NCBI GenBank assembly: GCA_004380135.1
Contig: QXCR01000080.1
Location: 1-64,000, forward strand
Direction: 5' to 3'
Origin: Stemphylium vesicarium
Taxonomy: Eukaryota > Ascomycota > Dothideomycetes > Pleosporales > Pleosporaceae
DNA: 64,000 nucleotides
A program made the translations under genes and the position numbers. This document shows, one piece after another, positions 1 through 12,909 of this stretch. The notes under the pieces were generated by a model that did no database searches, was not told the DNA's origin, and saw only the letters and a program-made list of their open reading frames with translations. The stretch's first letter is position 1, and each line of letters starts with the position of its first letter.

Positions 1-8
1 GCCATGCC

Positions 9-2942
9 ATGAGTCCATCTCATCCCAATGGACCGCCATACCACGCGCAACCGCCGCCTAGCCAGCAATATGCCCAGCCCGTGACGCCTTACGCGCCTAC
101 GCCTTACATGAGTGACTATGGTGCAGCACAGCAGATTCGAAGAAAGCAGGTCCGAGCCACGCAGGCTTGCAATCACTGCCGCTCGAGAAAGCAAAAATGC
201 GACGAAGCCCGGCCGTGCCAGTTCTGCAGAGAGAACAACTTCGACTGCCAGTACAAGGATGTTCCGCCACCCAAGTGCGTCGCCCCAACTTCATATTTGG
301 TCCTCCGCTGACGCTTTCCCAGGCAAGACAGAAGCATGATGCAGCTTCAAGAGAGCGTGAACAACATCTCTGACGTTTTGTCGCAATTCGTGGATCAGTT
401 CAACAACTGGAAACAGGGCGTTGAAGCCAGACTTCCACCGACGCGAAACCATGACATGATTTCGAGCCACCCCTCACCTGAGGCCTCGTTCTCTGCACCC
501 CAAAGAGACCAGAGCACTTCCAGATGGCCTACTCCCATCCAAGGGAGAGGACAGATGGCTAGGGTTCACAGCAACCTCAAGATGGAATCGCCAGTGGTTG
601 CTCACTCCAGCATGATGTCGCCTCTTGGAACATCAGCATCTGCCCCAATCAAGCAAGAGTCGCAGTTTGCACCGCCTCCGCAGCAGCCCGCCACACCTGC
701 CGAAAGTGTAAGGACCGATCGCAGCCATGCCACCGAAACCGGCCCTAAGGAGCAGACGGGCCTCCAAGGAGACCACACTACCCCGGCGCATAAGCTGCTC
801 GACGAATGGACACAGATGAACATTTTCTACCAAGGTATTCCCTACCTTAAGCGATTAACCGATAACGGCCGCGAAGTGTCAGACTATCCAATGCAGCTGG
901 AGCAAGATCGCGGCTTGTTGCGCGTTTGGGGTGTTGGTGAGGGCCAAGACCTGAACGACGGCGCGCAAGGACCAGGTAGCCCCGAGAGCAGCAACGAATC
1001 TGATGCGCCCTCCCCAGCGCCCGGCAAAGATGGCTTGTGGGGTCACCCACCCTATGACCACCAAAGCCCATCAGAGCCCAGCAGCACACCGCGTGAAAGC
1101 TACCAGAGTGGACTTGGCCCCGATGGCCGGCCCGACTTTCGCCGTCATGTCATGTTCGACTTGCTCAAGTCTTATATGGACAGCATGCACATGTTCCATC
1201 CCTTTATAAACGAGGTCAAACTAAAGCGCATGTTCAGGGAGTTCAGCGATCAATACAGTCCAGAGTCTCGCGGCACAGGCGTCCGGTCACCTGCTGTTAA
1301 CGGAGTGCATCAGCTTAACCCAGGCATCAAGCGAAAGCGTTCGGCCAGCGGTATTGACGGGCTACCATCGGCCAGGGGAGAGATTGAACGTTCACTGCGC
1401 AATGCCATTGTTCTGCTCGTCCTGGCTTTGGGTAAGGTTTGCTCATACACAGCGCCACTGCCTGCACCGCAAAATGACCGGAATCCCTACGTCCACTCCG
1501 AGTACGGATACATCCGAAACTCTCCCAACACGAATGGCAGCTTTACTAGCGAAACATCCGACGACAGCCGTCCGCGAAATATTGATATTCTCCCGGGTAT
1601 GGCTTACTACGCTTACGCAACTGACATTCTTGGAAACCAGCAAGGCGGAAACACAACTGCTCACGCGCAAGCTATGCTTCTAGCTGCGCTTTATCTCAGT
1701 CAATTTGCACGAGTCCTCGAGAGTTGGAGCTGGATTAACAACGCCTGCCGTATAGCTCTCGTCTTGATTAAAGCCGACTACACTAAACTTCTGCGCGTGA
1801 ACAACGAGAGAAGACAATTCTGGAGTCCCAAGGAACGATACCGGTTAAATCTCGTCATGTGTGTCTATTGGACAGCGCTGCAGCTGGAATCGTTAGTTCT
1901 CCCCTTTGATCTGGCGCCGAACACTTGCTGACATTCTTGTAGCGATATCCTAGCAGAAATGAGCACCTTACCACCCTCTGGCATCTCCGCCCATCAAAGT
2001 GACATTATGTATCCCGAGGGAGTCAACGAAACATGGCTCCAAGAGGACAGCAGCGCGGCGCAACCCGAAGATGTCACTGCAGGGCCAAGGAATGACTTGA
2101 TGATGAAGCTCTATTCGACACAAACGTTCCTGCGAGTCATTCTGAACGTAGCGCATAATGCGTTGTATGGCCCCAGCGGAAGAATGAGTTTCGACCCCAC
2201 CAGCGTCAAGGAAGTTGCCTACCACGCGCTCACCCACGTGGGCGTCCTGGAAAACTGGCGAAAGCTCCTCTCACCAGAGCTTGCATGGAGAGATGACGAG
2301 TACCCCTCGACCGATCTCAACATTGCTCGCGTGCGCGCCAAATATTACGGAGGCCTGTACATGATGTTGCGACCGTACCTGAAGCTTGCGAGTCATGTAT
2401 TGGAGTTCCCGCCCCCACCTCCTGGTAGCACCGGCGCCTCTCAACACAACTCCCCATCACCATACGGGCACGCCCTCACAAACAGGAACGTGCAAATGGT
2501 CGAGCTGAGCGAAGACCAACAGAAAATCATCAAGGTCGCTTGCCAATGTATCAATAGTGCCATTCACAGTACTATTGCATTCGATCGTGTAGGCGAGGAA
2601 CCTGGTAGCAACTACCAATATTTCACCCCTACGCGCAAGAAGAGGCTTGTAGTTACAAACATTTTCGGTACACTTCACGCGTAAGTCTCAGATCTATTTC
2701 CGAATTCGGACACATCACTAACACCTCATAGGCAATTTGGTAACATGCTCGTCCTAGCATCAGTCTACAAATCCAAGCTCTACCCTCTCCTACCAAGCGA
2801 TACTTGGCTTACGAAATCAACCCTCTCAGCCCTGTTCAAGCGCACTATTACCGTCATCGAAGACGTCGCGCCGAACTCGCCCATCCTACGCATGGATCTC
2901 GAGATCCTCAGGAACGTTCAGCGGCAACAGGGTCTGGAGTGA
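9..2942 (+). CDS. Zn(II)2Cys6 fungal transcription factor (5' end possibly outside window)
   Basis: Nuclear DNA-binding regulator. Exons 9..274, 323..1891, 1943..2680 and 2732..2942 join in frame to 927 residues; introns are 48, 51 and 51 bp. The zinc cluster is C54-X2-C57-X6-C64-X5-C70-X2-C73-X6-C80, set in basic residues and preceded by a Pro/Gln/Tyr-rich N-terminus. A linker follows, then a long low-complexity region and a fungal-specific transcription factor (middle homology) region in the C-terminal half, including the LQLESDILAEM stretch that is split by intron 2. The reading frame stays open to the window edge upstream of the ATG at 9, so the true start may lie outside. The target genes cannot be told from sequence. 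The regulator class is certain; the N-terminal boundary is not. Confidence 0.88.
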
Positions 2943-3294
2943 TGTCACACGAAGGAAAAAGCAACACCTAGTAGCGGCATCCAAGCCTCTGCCCATAACC
3001 GATGACCTGCCTGATGCAGCGATACCCGCATTCACCGATGCACGCAACCCACACCCTCCCTCTTCCGATCTCATTACCATTCGCTAAGGCGATGCGGACC
3101 GATACAGATCTGGGATCGTGCATGATGACTTGCATATTCTGGCCCCGGCGCAATGTTTTCTGTTATGTTTTTGGTTTTTCTCATATTCCCCACAATCAAC
3201 AGCCATCATCAACCATTGTACATGCAACCATGTCCCTATACTGTCACTTGCAGGACGAACCGTACGAGTACGTAGCAAGGACCACAGCAGCAAC

Positions 3295-3320
3295 TTCATC
3301 ATCATCATCATCATCATCAT
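3295..3320. repeat. ATC/CAT trinucleotide microsatellite
   Basis: About eight tandem ATC units occur here, in the presumed 3' flank of the Zn2Cys6 gene. No coding role is apparent. Confidence 0.8.
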
Positions 3321-5508
3321 TGGGCGGCTAGCGCTGAAACAACTTTTTGCATTTCGGGTCTTTCTCATCTTTCTATCTCTCTTCTGGTATCAGGAATTCA
3401 ATATGTTACCCCATGTTTTTACAAAGCCTGGATGGATGATCTGTCTCCTACCGTTCAAATTCGCCCTAACATCTTTTATTTTATTTTTTGCTTCCTGGTT
3501 TCCGATTCCCACAATCTGTTTGTTAAGAGAAAAGGTCGCCGACGTTTCCTGTGGGGGTATACCCTGAGGACTGGGGCAGTAAGAGCAGGAGCAGTTGCAG
3601 TTCTCTCACCGATCAATCTAACGGCTGGTGGTGTGTACGCTGGGTACGAAGTGTGGAGTCTAGATTCTCCGATGGGCGAGCTAGAGCGTAAGGCGACCGT
3701 CGCCAAGGCTTTCCAGTCACCAGTTAATTCGACGGTTAGAGAGACAGACGGACGGGAGTTGCATATCCTAGATCCAAGTATCGCATTCTTTACCGATTAC
3801 CAGTTCCGCCCCTACGTCCAGCTGTTTCTTTTGTTCTTGCTTGCTTTTGATATCTGAGAACCCCTCGACACCGTTCACGCATGCTCAGTCTCGAGTGAGT
3901 CCGGGAGTCACTTCCGTCGTTCTCAGCCAACCATTCGAAAATGCTTGGGATTGACATTTGCTTTTTTTTTGCGTTTGGCCCTTTATGCACCAAGCCCCTC
4001 CAAAACACCCATGTTTTGTGTGCTGACTAACGGCCTTACTCTCGGTCTAATACCTGTGTGGCGCACCCCGGAACCGTCATATCAGGCAAGACGCTCCGGC
4101 CCCGTGGTCGGGCTGACGGACGGGGCCACATCTACAACTTCAATGTACATCCACCACATGCATCCAGCGCCCCAGCCGTCCCGTTCCCTTTATTTTTGCT
4201 TCGCGAACGCGGCGCGGCAAACGAGCAATGCGACAAGCTGTTTGAAGAGATGCGCTTCGCCGAGTCCGACGACTTTCGGGGAGGCGTGTGTCTCTGCTGC
4301 CTTACACAATCTAACGTAACATGACATGGTATTATTACGGATCATCTCACGGCACATCTTTATTCGCATGATCGGTGAGCAGCAGCGAACTCTATCTTGG
4401 TATCCTGAAACTCTATCGCGCTGTGAACTCGCATCCCTGCCGTCGATTACCTGAATTTACTTTGTAAATGCGATGCGATGCACTGCAATGCGACACGAAG
4501 TGAAGCGATCCAACGGTAAGTAAGGCGAAAGGAAACTGCCGCGCTTCCACTCCACAACCCGCATTGCATCGCATCATATCACATGGCGACGATATGCCGT
4601 GCTTGAAAAGAAAGAAACATAATCTTCTCATGCCGCATTGCCGTGTGCATTACGAGTACGTACCGTACAAAACATCTGATCGGTACATATACTAGGGTCT
4701 CGTACATGAAGGTCGTATGCGCAACATGTATACCTGCATGATAGGGCGCCCTTGTTATTATTGCTTCGCCTGAGTTTCCTGCATGCGTTGTGTTGTTTTG
4801 TCAGGCCGCAAAGACTTGTGTGTCCCACGTGTACCGGCCTTGTGCAGAACAGAAGAAGAAACAATGAAAACAATGAGGAATAGCAAAAGCGACATCATCA
4901 GCCAGAGCAACAGCGCGAGGATCGCCTTACCGACTTTGCATCACCTGTCATGCGTTCGTGCCCAGTTTGCCGCATCTCTAGTCTATCATACCTCACCGGA
5001 GATTTCACCGCGATTATCGCCAAGTCGTGCGTAAGTTTTTTTGGGTTGCTCCTTTCCACCATCATTGTTGCGCCCCTCATCTCTCCTCCTCCTCCCACTT
5101 GTTCGCCGTCGTTAGTCGGAGGCGTAGTCTGTTGCTTGACTGCTTTAGCGCAATGCAGCTGCCCTTTAGAAGAAAAAAACACACACACCGCACAAATGAC
5201 ATCCGCGGCAGGCGGTATACCCGAAACATCAGCGTACCGGCATGTAAGACGTTGTCTCGGGTACCTAGATGGGTCCCTTTTTTCTCATTCTCTTGTCGAG
5301 CCTATGGAATAGAGAGGAGACGGAGAGATGGGCCTAACCCTATGACTACACACTGCATAGAACTCCGTGCACCTCCAACGCCAGCCTAACAAGGCAACTT
5401 AGTCCGTCTGTAACGTCAAGTCAACCCCTTAAGCTTGCAATTTGGAAGCCATTGTTTTATTTGTGTGGGCAAGTCTGTTCGACTAATGATTGACATCAAC
5501 TTTCGTTC

Positions 5509-5548
5509 CTGGTGGCCGGCCGGCTGCTGGTCTGGACTGGTGGCCGGC
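5509..5548. repeat. Two direct copies of a 12-bp GC-rich motif
   Basis: CTGGTGGCCGGC occurs at 5509-5520 and again at 5537-5548 (28 bp apart start to start), within a GC-rich patch full of GGCCGG. No gene is nearby to assign a role. Confidence 0.6.
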
Positions 5549-8500
5549 ATTTCGCCGGGGCTATTAGCTACGCACCGCGCGCGCTCGCGCGAACGGAGCC
5601 TTCCGGTCAATGGATGGTTTGGACCCTGAATGATGATTTTCCACTATTGGAGGCGCCCACCATGGCGACGCGTGACGTCGTCGCGGTCATGGCACCGACG
5701 ACGGGGCGTTACAAGAGACAAGAACCATCATTTCCCAATAGCTATCGGCGGTGAAAAGCTATGTCGTACGATTATTCTTACTGTTGTGCGATTCAGCACC
5801 GTGTGGGCTGATTAGTGACCTGGTTATTGTTTCTTACATAGAGTCATTTGCGTAGAGTTCGGAGGTTTAGCATCGGCCTTGATTCTTCCGAGATGCTCCT
5901 TGTACGTGGAGAGCGCGCGGGCAGTTTTGCGTAGATCATCCTTGGGAGGGGAGGCAGTCGCGTATCTGCATGGGGGACAAGGGGCCTTAAATCTCAGTAC
6001 TTCCTTTTCTTTCGCTTCGTAGAAAACAGGCCACTTTCGCTAATCCAAATCTCACCAAGCTCTCCTTCGAGGCTGTGTTTTCAGACGATCATTGCCATGT
6101 GTATGATGGGATTTGCAACATTACGCAGTGTGTGCGTATGCGTTCGTGTACGTGTGCCACCAAGACCCTTTTTCTTGATGCCCTATACTCGGTTTCGCGT
6201 TCTCAATCTCCCCATCTGATAACATACGATGTGCGGCATAGTATCCACCAACCGCAGCTCTAAGATTGAACGGCGAACGGCAAAGTAGAGTTTGGTGCGG
6301 AACAAGGCGAACGTTGGGCTGTGAGCAACGTATTGCGGGAAATGCGAATGAGAGCTTCTACTCAGACGTTGCGGAGAGGACTCCGTCGATTGCTCACGAG
6401 CTCCACGTTGGGCTTATGTGTTAAGGTTGCGGCGCTCGCTTTCCTTCGGCAATTTTAAAGTCTATGCAGATCAATTCTGGGGCCTTGCCCGAACCCCGAC
6501 CTCGTCGTCCCTTGAATAATTGGTTGTCATCGTGAAATACACTTGTGTAAATCGTTTAGCTACGATTATATCGGTCTTCGACGCCGAGTGCACGCTAGAC
6601 TGGAATGACAGTTTCGGTTTGAAGGGGTTTGTTCGTAACATGTTCATGACTCAGTGCAAAGCTTCATGTTCGCTTTTGAAAGCGATGTGAATATATGGAC
6701 TCGAGATGTCTCGGCAGCCGTTGCGCTTCGCGTTTGCGATAGAGATGATAGCAGGCTACCCTCGTTCAACCTAATTATGGTTCGTTCCACACCCGGGCAA
6801 TCCGTGGATTCCGTGGTCTCGGAGCTCTCTCCCACGATTATGTCTAGGATCAGGCATGGGCAAGATGAGCAGGCGACATGGCTGCAAACCCCAGAACAAC
6901 GCCAACGGCCGCATTTGGACGTCCACAGCGGCTTCCGATACGCAGCGACAGCCGACCCGCCCTGCTGACGAAAAGACAAAGTTCAAACATCGAAAATCGA
7001 AATCGAAGCCGTGGTTAAGCTCACGAAAGTGAAGCGCGGTCTGCTTGAAAGTTGTCACCGTTCATGCGGCCACCAATCTGACTTGGAAGAGCGAGCGACA
7101 GCGTCACACACGGCAGAGTTTAATGTCTAGGCCGTCGACCTGGAGCCTTCCCGCATCACGCTAAGGCGTCGTATGCAGTCCACAGCACGTTGTTGCTCCT
7201 CGAATAGCATCCAACTCATGCCCAACGCTGACAGCAAAAGTAACACAGAACATGTTGTGGCCGTCCGTCTACCCCCGTCTTCGCCAATCGCACGTTTGCT
7301 CCCTCACCGATTAGACAGGCGTTGCATCGGCTAGAGGCACCTCCCGCAGGATAAACTGCACACAGCAGAGCTGGTGCTTGCAGCCGAGATTGCAACGGCA
7401 CAGTCGAACCCCGCAACGGCTCAAGTTTGAGAGACGCAAGATGCATTCAATGCGCCCTATTATTAACAACGTCTCAGTTGGTATACTGCATGTACGTTGT
7501 GTGTGGTTTCTGCAAGATCGGCCCTTTTGATTCCGATATCTTCTCTGTGACCGCCTCTTGCATGCAAACAGGACATGTTTTCCGGCGTAAAAATTGCCGA
7601 CAATGGTGAGAGCGGCTGGGGTATGGGGCGCGCGGTTGTGGTTGGTGGCCGTGGCGCAATGGGGCCCTTGATCCCCGACATTGAAACTCGCATGGAGTCA
7701 GCGGGTGGATGAGGTTGGAAGAATATTCTCGGCGTCTTCTCTACGCGTATGACCTGTGCTTGCAATTTCGAGACACGATCGTCAACCTCGGCACGAGGCC
7801 TTGACGAGCCGCCGTGACACCATGGCTATCTGCCTAAGAGACCGGATGTCGGTAGTAGCTCTTTCCATGAGCGTCGTCGCAACCGTAGCCTGGAAAGGAT
7901 CCAATATTCCAGAAGAACTATGCAATCGGCCCTTCGGTAAGCATCGTTCGGCCTCTTCCACTTCCATGACACCAAGCCGATGTGAATAGTGTAAGAGATG
8001 GGAATGAATCAGTACAGCACATTTTTGGATGTCAAGGATCCGGGTAGTTTCCAAACTTGGCCTTGATCGGAGTCCTTGTCCAAGCCGGATCTCGTCCGAA
8101 CATCCACCCAGGTTTGCCCCGGCATGCCCCAAGAGCGCTGCCACCGGATAGACCGGGTTGCCCTTTGTGAACAGATTACAGGAAGGCGGGTTTCCCATCG
8201 GTCCTATACTCGCCAGACCGCAACTCCGGGCTCATGGAACAGCGAGATGCCTGCGTGTCACACAACAAGTACGGCAAGATTAAACGATCCCCACAAAGCG
8301 AGACGTTAGACGTCGTTGGGATCGCGAGAAGGCTGAGCGTTCCTGTGGGTCTGTCTCGACAACGGGCGTTGAATGTTGGATCCACTCCAGCGACAACCTG
8401 GTGTGTTCAGTCCTGCAGTCACGCAAGGGCTGTTCTGACACGGAAAGCTACTCGCTCTCACCTATTAGAGAGGCCTGTAGAATACAAGGTATCCAACCGT

Positions 8501-9707
8501 GGCTTTGAAGCGGTCTGCGAGGTCATGTAGATAAGACGGCACGGAGCTCGCTGCCCAACGTATGAGGGGCCTGAAACAGATCCACGCACGTCAAATTCAG
8601 CCGAAGTGTTACGCCGCACGCCCCGGAGGGTCCTAAGCAAGTCATGAACGATAGGCACGATGTGACCGAGAACTTGCTCGGTTGATGCCCAACGCAAGCG
8701 AAGTAAACGAACGAACATGGATAGACGACAGGGCACGATTTAGGACGTGTCAGGCCGGTCCATGTCCATGGATGTGAAAAAGCACAGAGTCAGCAACATG
8801 GAAAGAAGAGGCGCAAGCGGTTCTATGTCGTGCAGCAGTGGAGTCATCAAGCGAATGGAGAGGACCCACTGTAATGCTCGTTACTAAAGCTTGATCGTAC
8901 ACTTATGGTGGTGTTGCAATGCCATCACATTCAGTCCTCGCGTATAGAAGCAAGCTCGCACTTTAGGGACATCAGTATACTTAGTCGTGAACATTTCTTG
9001 AAAATGTTGTAATTGCTGTGTTCAGTAATGCGCAAGCCACCTGTTGACATCTGAGGACTACCTAAGCTTCTGCAGTGTTGGTGAGGTTTTGTACTCAGCA
9101 AGCAATATTGGGGATCTAGGGAACATTGCACAAACCGAAAGACAAATTCACGGTTATGGCTGTTGTCTCATTTGTTCCCTCAACTTCTTTTGAGACACTT
9201 TCGTCTTTAGGCCATTCGTCACTTCCAAAATTATCGTCCTTTCCCGCATCCATCTCGCACTCCCCCATCACACTGCGTCTTTTTTATTCACTTTTCATTC
9301 ATATCGATGTATCATGTATTTCAGCGCACTAAACGAGCTCTGCAACTGCGATCGACTCGTCCTCAGACCTCAGCTCCTACGTGCAAGCTTCAGCTTCAGA
9401 ATGCGCGATCTACATCCAACACCAGGCAGTGTGGGGAAGTAGGAACGCCATGTCGTTGTGTGCGACTGTGACCCCACGAGCCATGACTGCCTATCGGCTT
9501 GCTACGAAGCACGGTCGCGCGATACTCTGAGCACCATGTGCTACGGTCAACCTACGCGAAGAACTCATAACGTTGAGCAAACGTATCGCATCTATGCCGC
9601 ACCATTTATTCCTAGACTAAGCATGCTACTTTGTGTGTCGCCTTTGTACATGCAAAACACAATCTATCGTTAAATGTGGAAAGGAAAAGAACGAGGAAGT
9701 AGCGACA

Positions 9708-10820
9708 ATGTACAGATACACTCCTGCTCCTTCTCAATACCCACCAACACACCTCCATCCTCAGCCTTATCCTCACAACCTCAAGTCGCGGTCATACGAT
9801 ACGACGTACATGTACAAGCCCTACTACTCGGAACCCCGTCGCTACAGTTCATACTACGAGACTTCGTATCCAACATCGAGCACTTCCTACAGGCCGGCAC
9901 AGACGGAATCTTGGAGGCACGTCCGGCCAACACGGGAGCCGCAACAAGTACAGCTTCCACGCAAGAGCAGTCTAAAGAAGACGGCGAACAGACACGTACA
10001 CTTTGATCTCCCTGATTCTCACCAAAGCACAAGCCGGACAGTGAGAATAGCAGCAGAGGAACGAGAAAGGGAGGAGAAAAGGCAAAGAGAAAGACAACGG
10101 GAAAAAGATAGAAGAAAGGAAAGACTGTACTCCTCGTCTTGCCCCTCCACATCCTATTCTCAAATCCACAAAGAAAAGATGCCTAGAAAGCAACATTCAT
10201 CATACTCGTACGAATACGACTCCCACCAGCAACGCGAACGATACAGCACCTCCTCACCCCCATCATCACGCATACCCAGAGTCATCCACACCCAATCAAC
10301 AACACGCCCACCACCACAACCGCCACTACCCAACCGCCCAACCGTCTACATAATAACCTACTCGACAGACATAATCCGCAACGAGACGTCCGCCGCCGCA
10401 CTCCTCGCATCCCAAATCCCCCTCCGACGCCCCCCAATCCCACACCTGTACACCATCGACGCGCGTAACATGCGCCCTCCCTCGGTTGCCCTTTGCGACC
10501 GCTACTCGGGCATCTCGCCCATCATCCAGGATATTGTCATGGAAGATACGGGTGCGAGGAAGGCGGCTAGGACGGCAGTTAAGGAACTGCTGCGGTTTGG
10601 CGAAGAGGAGAATAGGCGCGAGAGGTATAGACGTGGAAGTGGGAGGATGGAGGTCAGCATAGGCGTGTGTTGTCATGCGGGCACGCATCGCAGTGTAGCT
10701 ATTGCGGAGCGCATTGCGCAGTGCGTGAAGAGTGAGGTGGGTAGGCTGGGTTGCGAAGAAGGTGTTAGGGTTGTGTGTCGGCATGTTCATCGTGTCAGGG
10801 GGAGGGCTGATCCTTTTTGA
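9708..10820 (+). CDS. RapZ C-terminal-domain-like protein (P-loop-kinase-adapter fold), fungal
   Basis: Single-exon protein of 370 residues. The N-terminal half is disordered and rich in Tyr/Ser/Pro, then in Arg/Glu/Lys (a charged, probably helical stretch at about 105-150). The C-terminal half, from about residue 215, starts with a beta-strand-like TVYIITYSTD and ends with the glycine/histidine signature CCHAGTHRSVAIAE at about 328-341, followed by VVCRHVHR. This matches the C-terminal domain of bacterial RNase adapter RapZ (GCTGGKHRSV type), known in bacteria to bind RNA or GlcN6P; the fungal function is unknown. The N-terminal ATPase domain of RapZ is absent. I chose the ATG at 9708 because the tyrosine/proline-rich composition starts there; the frame is open further upstream to 9633. 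Confidence 0.75.
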   Translation: MYRYTPAPSQYPPTHLHPQPYPHNLKSRSYDTTYMYKPYYSEPRRYSSYYETSYPTSSTSYRPAQTESWRHVRPTREPQQVQLPRKSSLKKTANRHVHFDLPDSHQSTSRTVRIAAEEREREEKRQRERQREKDRRKERLYSSSCPSTSYSQIHKEKMPRKQHSSYSYEYDSHQQRERYSTSSPPSSRIPRVIHTQSTTRPPPQPPLPNRPTVYIITYSTDIIRNETSAAALLASQIPLRRPPIPHLYTIDARNMRPPSVALCDRYSGISPIIQDIVMEDTGARKAARTAVKELLRFGEEENRRERYRRGSGRMEVSIGVCCHAGTHRSVAIAERIAQCVKSEVGRLGCEEGVRVVCRHVHRVRGRADPF

Positions 10821-11150
10821 GCCAGGCGTCTTTTCATTCTCTTTCTGTCTCTGCGTATGTCTGTTTTGGGGGAAGGCAGTGACGGTACAGATGATGTTGC
10901 ATATTCCGACGGATTGATTGGTGCGTTGATACCCCTAGAATGACGAAATTGAAATGTGATATTTATTCTTCTTACATGACGCTCGCTTTACATGACAACA
11001 GAGAAAAGGATTGGGTTAACTCCTCCCAACTTTTCCCATAGCGCTGAAGCCAGCTCAAGCTGTCCTTCAGCGTCTCGATACCATGAACTTTTTTCCTTGA
11101 TATCGTAACACTCGCCCTGGTTGTCCATTCTTCTTAGTACATTTCGCTCT
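10821..11150. other. Convergent 3' intergenic spacer
   Basis: This 330-bp spacer separates the ends of the RapZ-like gene and OST1, which point at each other. It must hold both 3' UTRs. I see no further gene in it. Confidence 0.6.
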
Positions 11151-12689
11151 TTACGCAGTCTTCTTCTTGCCGATGCTCGTGTCGATGCTACCCAAGACCC
11201 ATGTAACGGCAAACAAGGCGAACATGCCCAGGGTGATGACAACTGGCTTCCTGTATCCCGCCATCCAGGGGTAGTCGTACGTGACAATCAGATCGCGGTC
11301 TCTGAACTCGTCGACCAGGTTGATAGCAGTCAAGCTCAGAGTAGTGCGGCCTAGGGTATCCATGAAGGTCTTGTGCAGCGTGGTGTCATTGGACACGATG
11401 GGGACGGTAGTCGCAAACTTGACGTTGGTAGCACCCTCGGGGAGAATGACACGGAGGTTCACACGGCCATAGGAGATACCCTCGCCGGAGCGGGGGCCCT
11501 CGAGGAAAGGAACCTTGAGCACGTAGGTGTCGCCCGTGGCCAGCTTGCGCAGGTGTGAGGCAAGATCGGCGTTCCAGCCGACGCGGAAGCTGTACTTCCA
11601 GGTTCCGAAGATGGGGTATCGGGGCTTCAATTCCAACAAGGCCTCCTTCTTGCCAGGGCGGAACTTGGAGGTTGACACGTTACCGATATCGTCGGTGAAG
11701 TAGGGGTCCATTGAGCCGGGGGCGAGAGGAAGAGCAAGGCCCTTGAGGGCAAAGGTGGGCGGGTTCATGTAGGACTGTCTCTGCCACTCGACGCGCGAGA
11801 AGTGGTTCTTGAGTCCTGCACCCTGGTTCACGAGCCAGTACCTCTCCTCAGCGGCCAGATTGCCGCCCCAGTGGGAGACCTCGATATCACGCTCCAAGAG
11901 TGTGGCATGGGTAACGGGCTTGGTGAACTCGTAGCGCACGCTTACAGGCTGCTGGGCACCTGCTGGTACGTTGTTGTATAGTCCGTATGTGAAGGTGGAG
12001 CCCTGCTTCTCCGGGTCGGCTTTCTGTTCGTCATTGAGCTCGGCTGGGAGAGTGGTGTAGTCGGGCACATCGCTGTTAGGGAACTTGACCTTGGTGCGCT
12101 GCTTCTCAGTCAGGTAGGCTGAGGGTGCGTATGCGCTGAAGTCGTATTGCAGGTACTGCTTCTCTATCTGGGCGAGCTGGGCGGGGACTGGCTTGAGCGA
12201 AGAGAGGATCGAGTAGGAGATGCTGATGGTTTGTTGCGCATTGGGTGCGAGGGGTTCAGGTAGGTGGATCTTGTAGAACTCGACCGAGCTGTACCTGTCA
12301 GATTTCATGTAATATGGCAATTGCACCATTTGAACCTACCTCTCGGCATCAAAGCCTACAACCTCGACCTTGAAAGTGCCCTTCTCAGCCGCCTTCTTGT
12401 CCCTTACTTCGAACCCTCCAACCTTTGATAGCAAGCTCGAGTCGAAGGGCAGATAGTATTCTGATTGCGCCTGTCCGGCAATGTTCTCGATTATGACATT
12501 GATAGTCTCCCGCGGGTAGGCCTTGTCCAGGTTGGTCGTCCGGACCAGGTTCGCATTCTTGAATACCTGGGGTGGGGTGAATGTGCTGGGTAGCACTTGT
12601 TTGGATAGCAGCGGTTGCGAGAGGTTCAGTTCGGCGCTGGCGAAGCTTGATAGTGCTGCTATGCAGCTGGCGAGGGAGAAGGACCTCAT
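11151..12689 (-). CDS. OST1: Dolichyl-diphosphooligosaccharide-protein glycosyltransferase subunit 1 (ribophorin I)
   Basis: Subunit of the oligosaccharyltransferase complex that N-glycosylates proteins in the ER membrane. Exons (minus strand) 12689..12340 and 12294..11151 are separated by a 45-bp intron and give 497 residues, close to yeast OST1 (476). An N-terminal signal peptide (about 1-19, ending ASA/E) leads into the lumenal ribophorin I region, with the conserved segment around WQRQSYMNPP and KPRYPIFGTWKY. One C-terminal membrane segment (about 463-485, VVITLGMFALFAVTWVLG) is followed by a short lysine-rich tail ending KKKTA. It is divergent from the pseudouridine gene, sharing a promoter of about 220 bp. 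Assignment is firm by family features. Confidence 0.95.
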
Positions 12690-12909
12690 CGTGAATAGCA
12701 GTCAAGCTATCCAGTCATGTACGAGGTCGGCGTTGATTGAAGAATTGGCGTTTGGCGTGTTGGTCAATGGTCAATTGTTGCGTACGCGGCTATTGCGTCG
12801 TGTTCTCTTCGGAGTTCCTGACACCTCCGTGTCTGTGCGTGGCCGCCAGCTTGAGCTCCACCACCACCCCTCCATAGCTTCCCCTCCAACTTCACTCGCC
12901 ATTTCAATC
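12690..12909. promoter_or_regulatory. Bidirectional promoter of OST1 and the pseudouridine-degradation gene
   Basis: The two start codons, 12689 on the minus strand and 12910 on the plus strand, lie only 220 bp apart. All core promoter elements for both genes must fit here or inside the genes. No specific factor site is called. Confidence 0.5.

Larger units (their letters stand above)
2943..9707. other. 6.8 kb stretch without a supportable gene
   Basis: Many short ORFs exist but none shows a recognisable domain, spliceable continuation or coding-like composition. The first 1 kb is pyrimidine-rich and probably holds the 3' UTR of the upstream regulator, including an ATC trinucleotide run at about 3296-3320. 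Around 4466-4576 there are imperfect inverted copies of a GATGC/GCATC-rich motif. The segment 5509-5548 holds two direct copies of CTGGTGGCCGGC. No transposon ORF, long terminal repeat or terminal inverted repeat was recognised, and the DNA is not notably AT-rich. Part of the right end must be the promoter of the gene at 9708. A non-coding RNA or a lineage-specific small protein remains possible. Confidence 0.5.

Noticed and set aside
3118..3857. Overlapping plus-strand ORFs of 149 and 141 codons after the first regulator
   Set aside because: Ile/Phe-rich translation of a pyrimidine-rich and ATC-repeat 3' flank; no domain, no intron pattern.
4466..4576. Imperfect inverted repeat of GATGC/GCATC units as a structured RNA
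   Set aside because: Arms are imperfect and far apart, and simple repetition explains the match; no support for an RNA gene.
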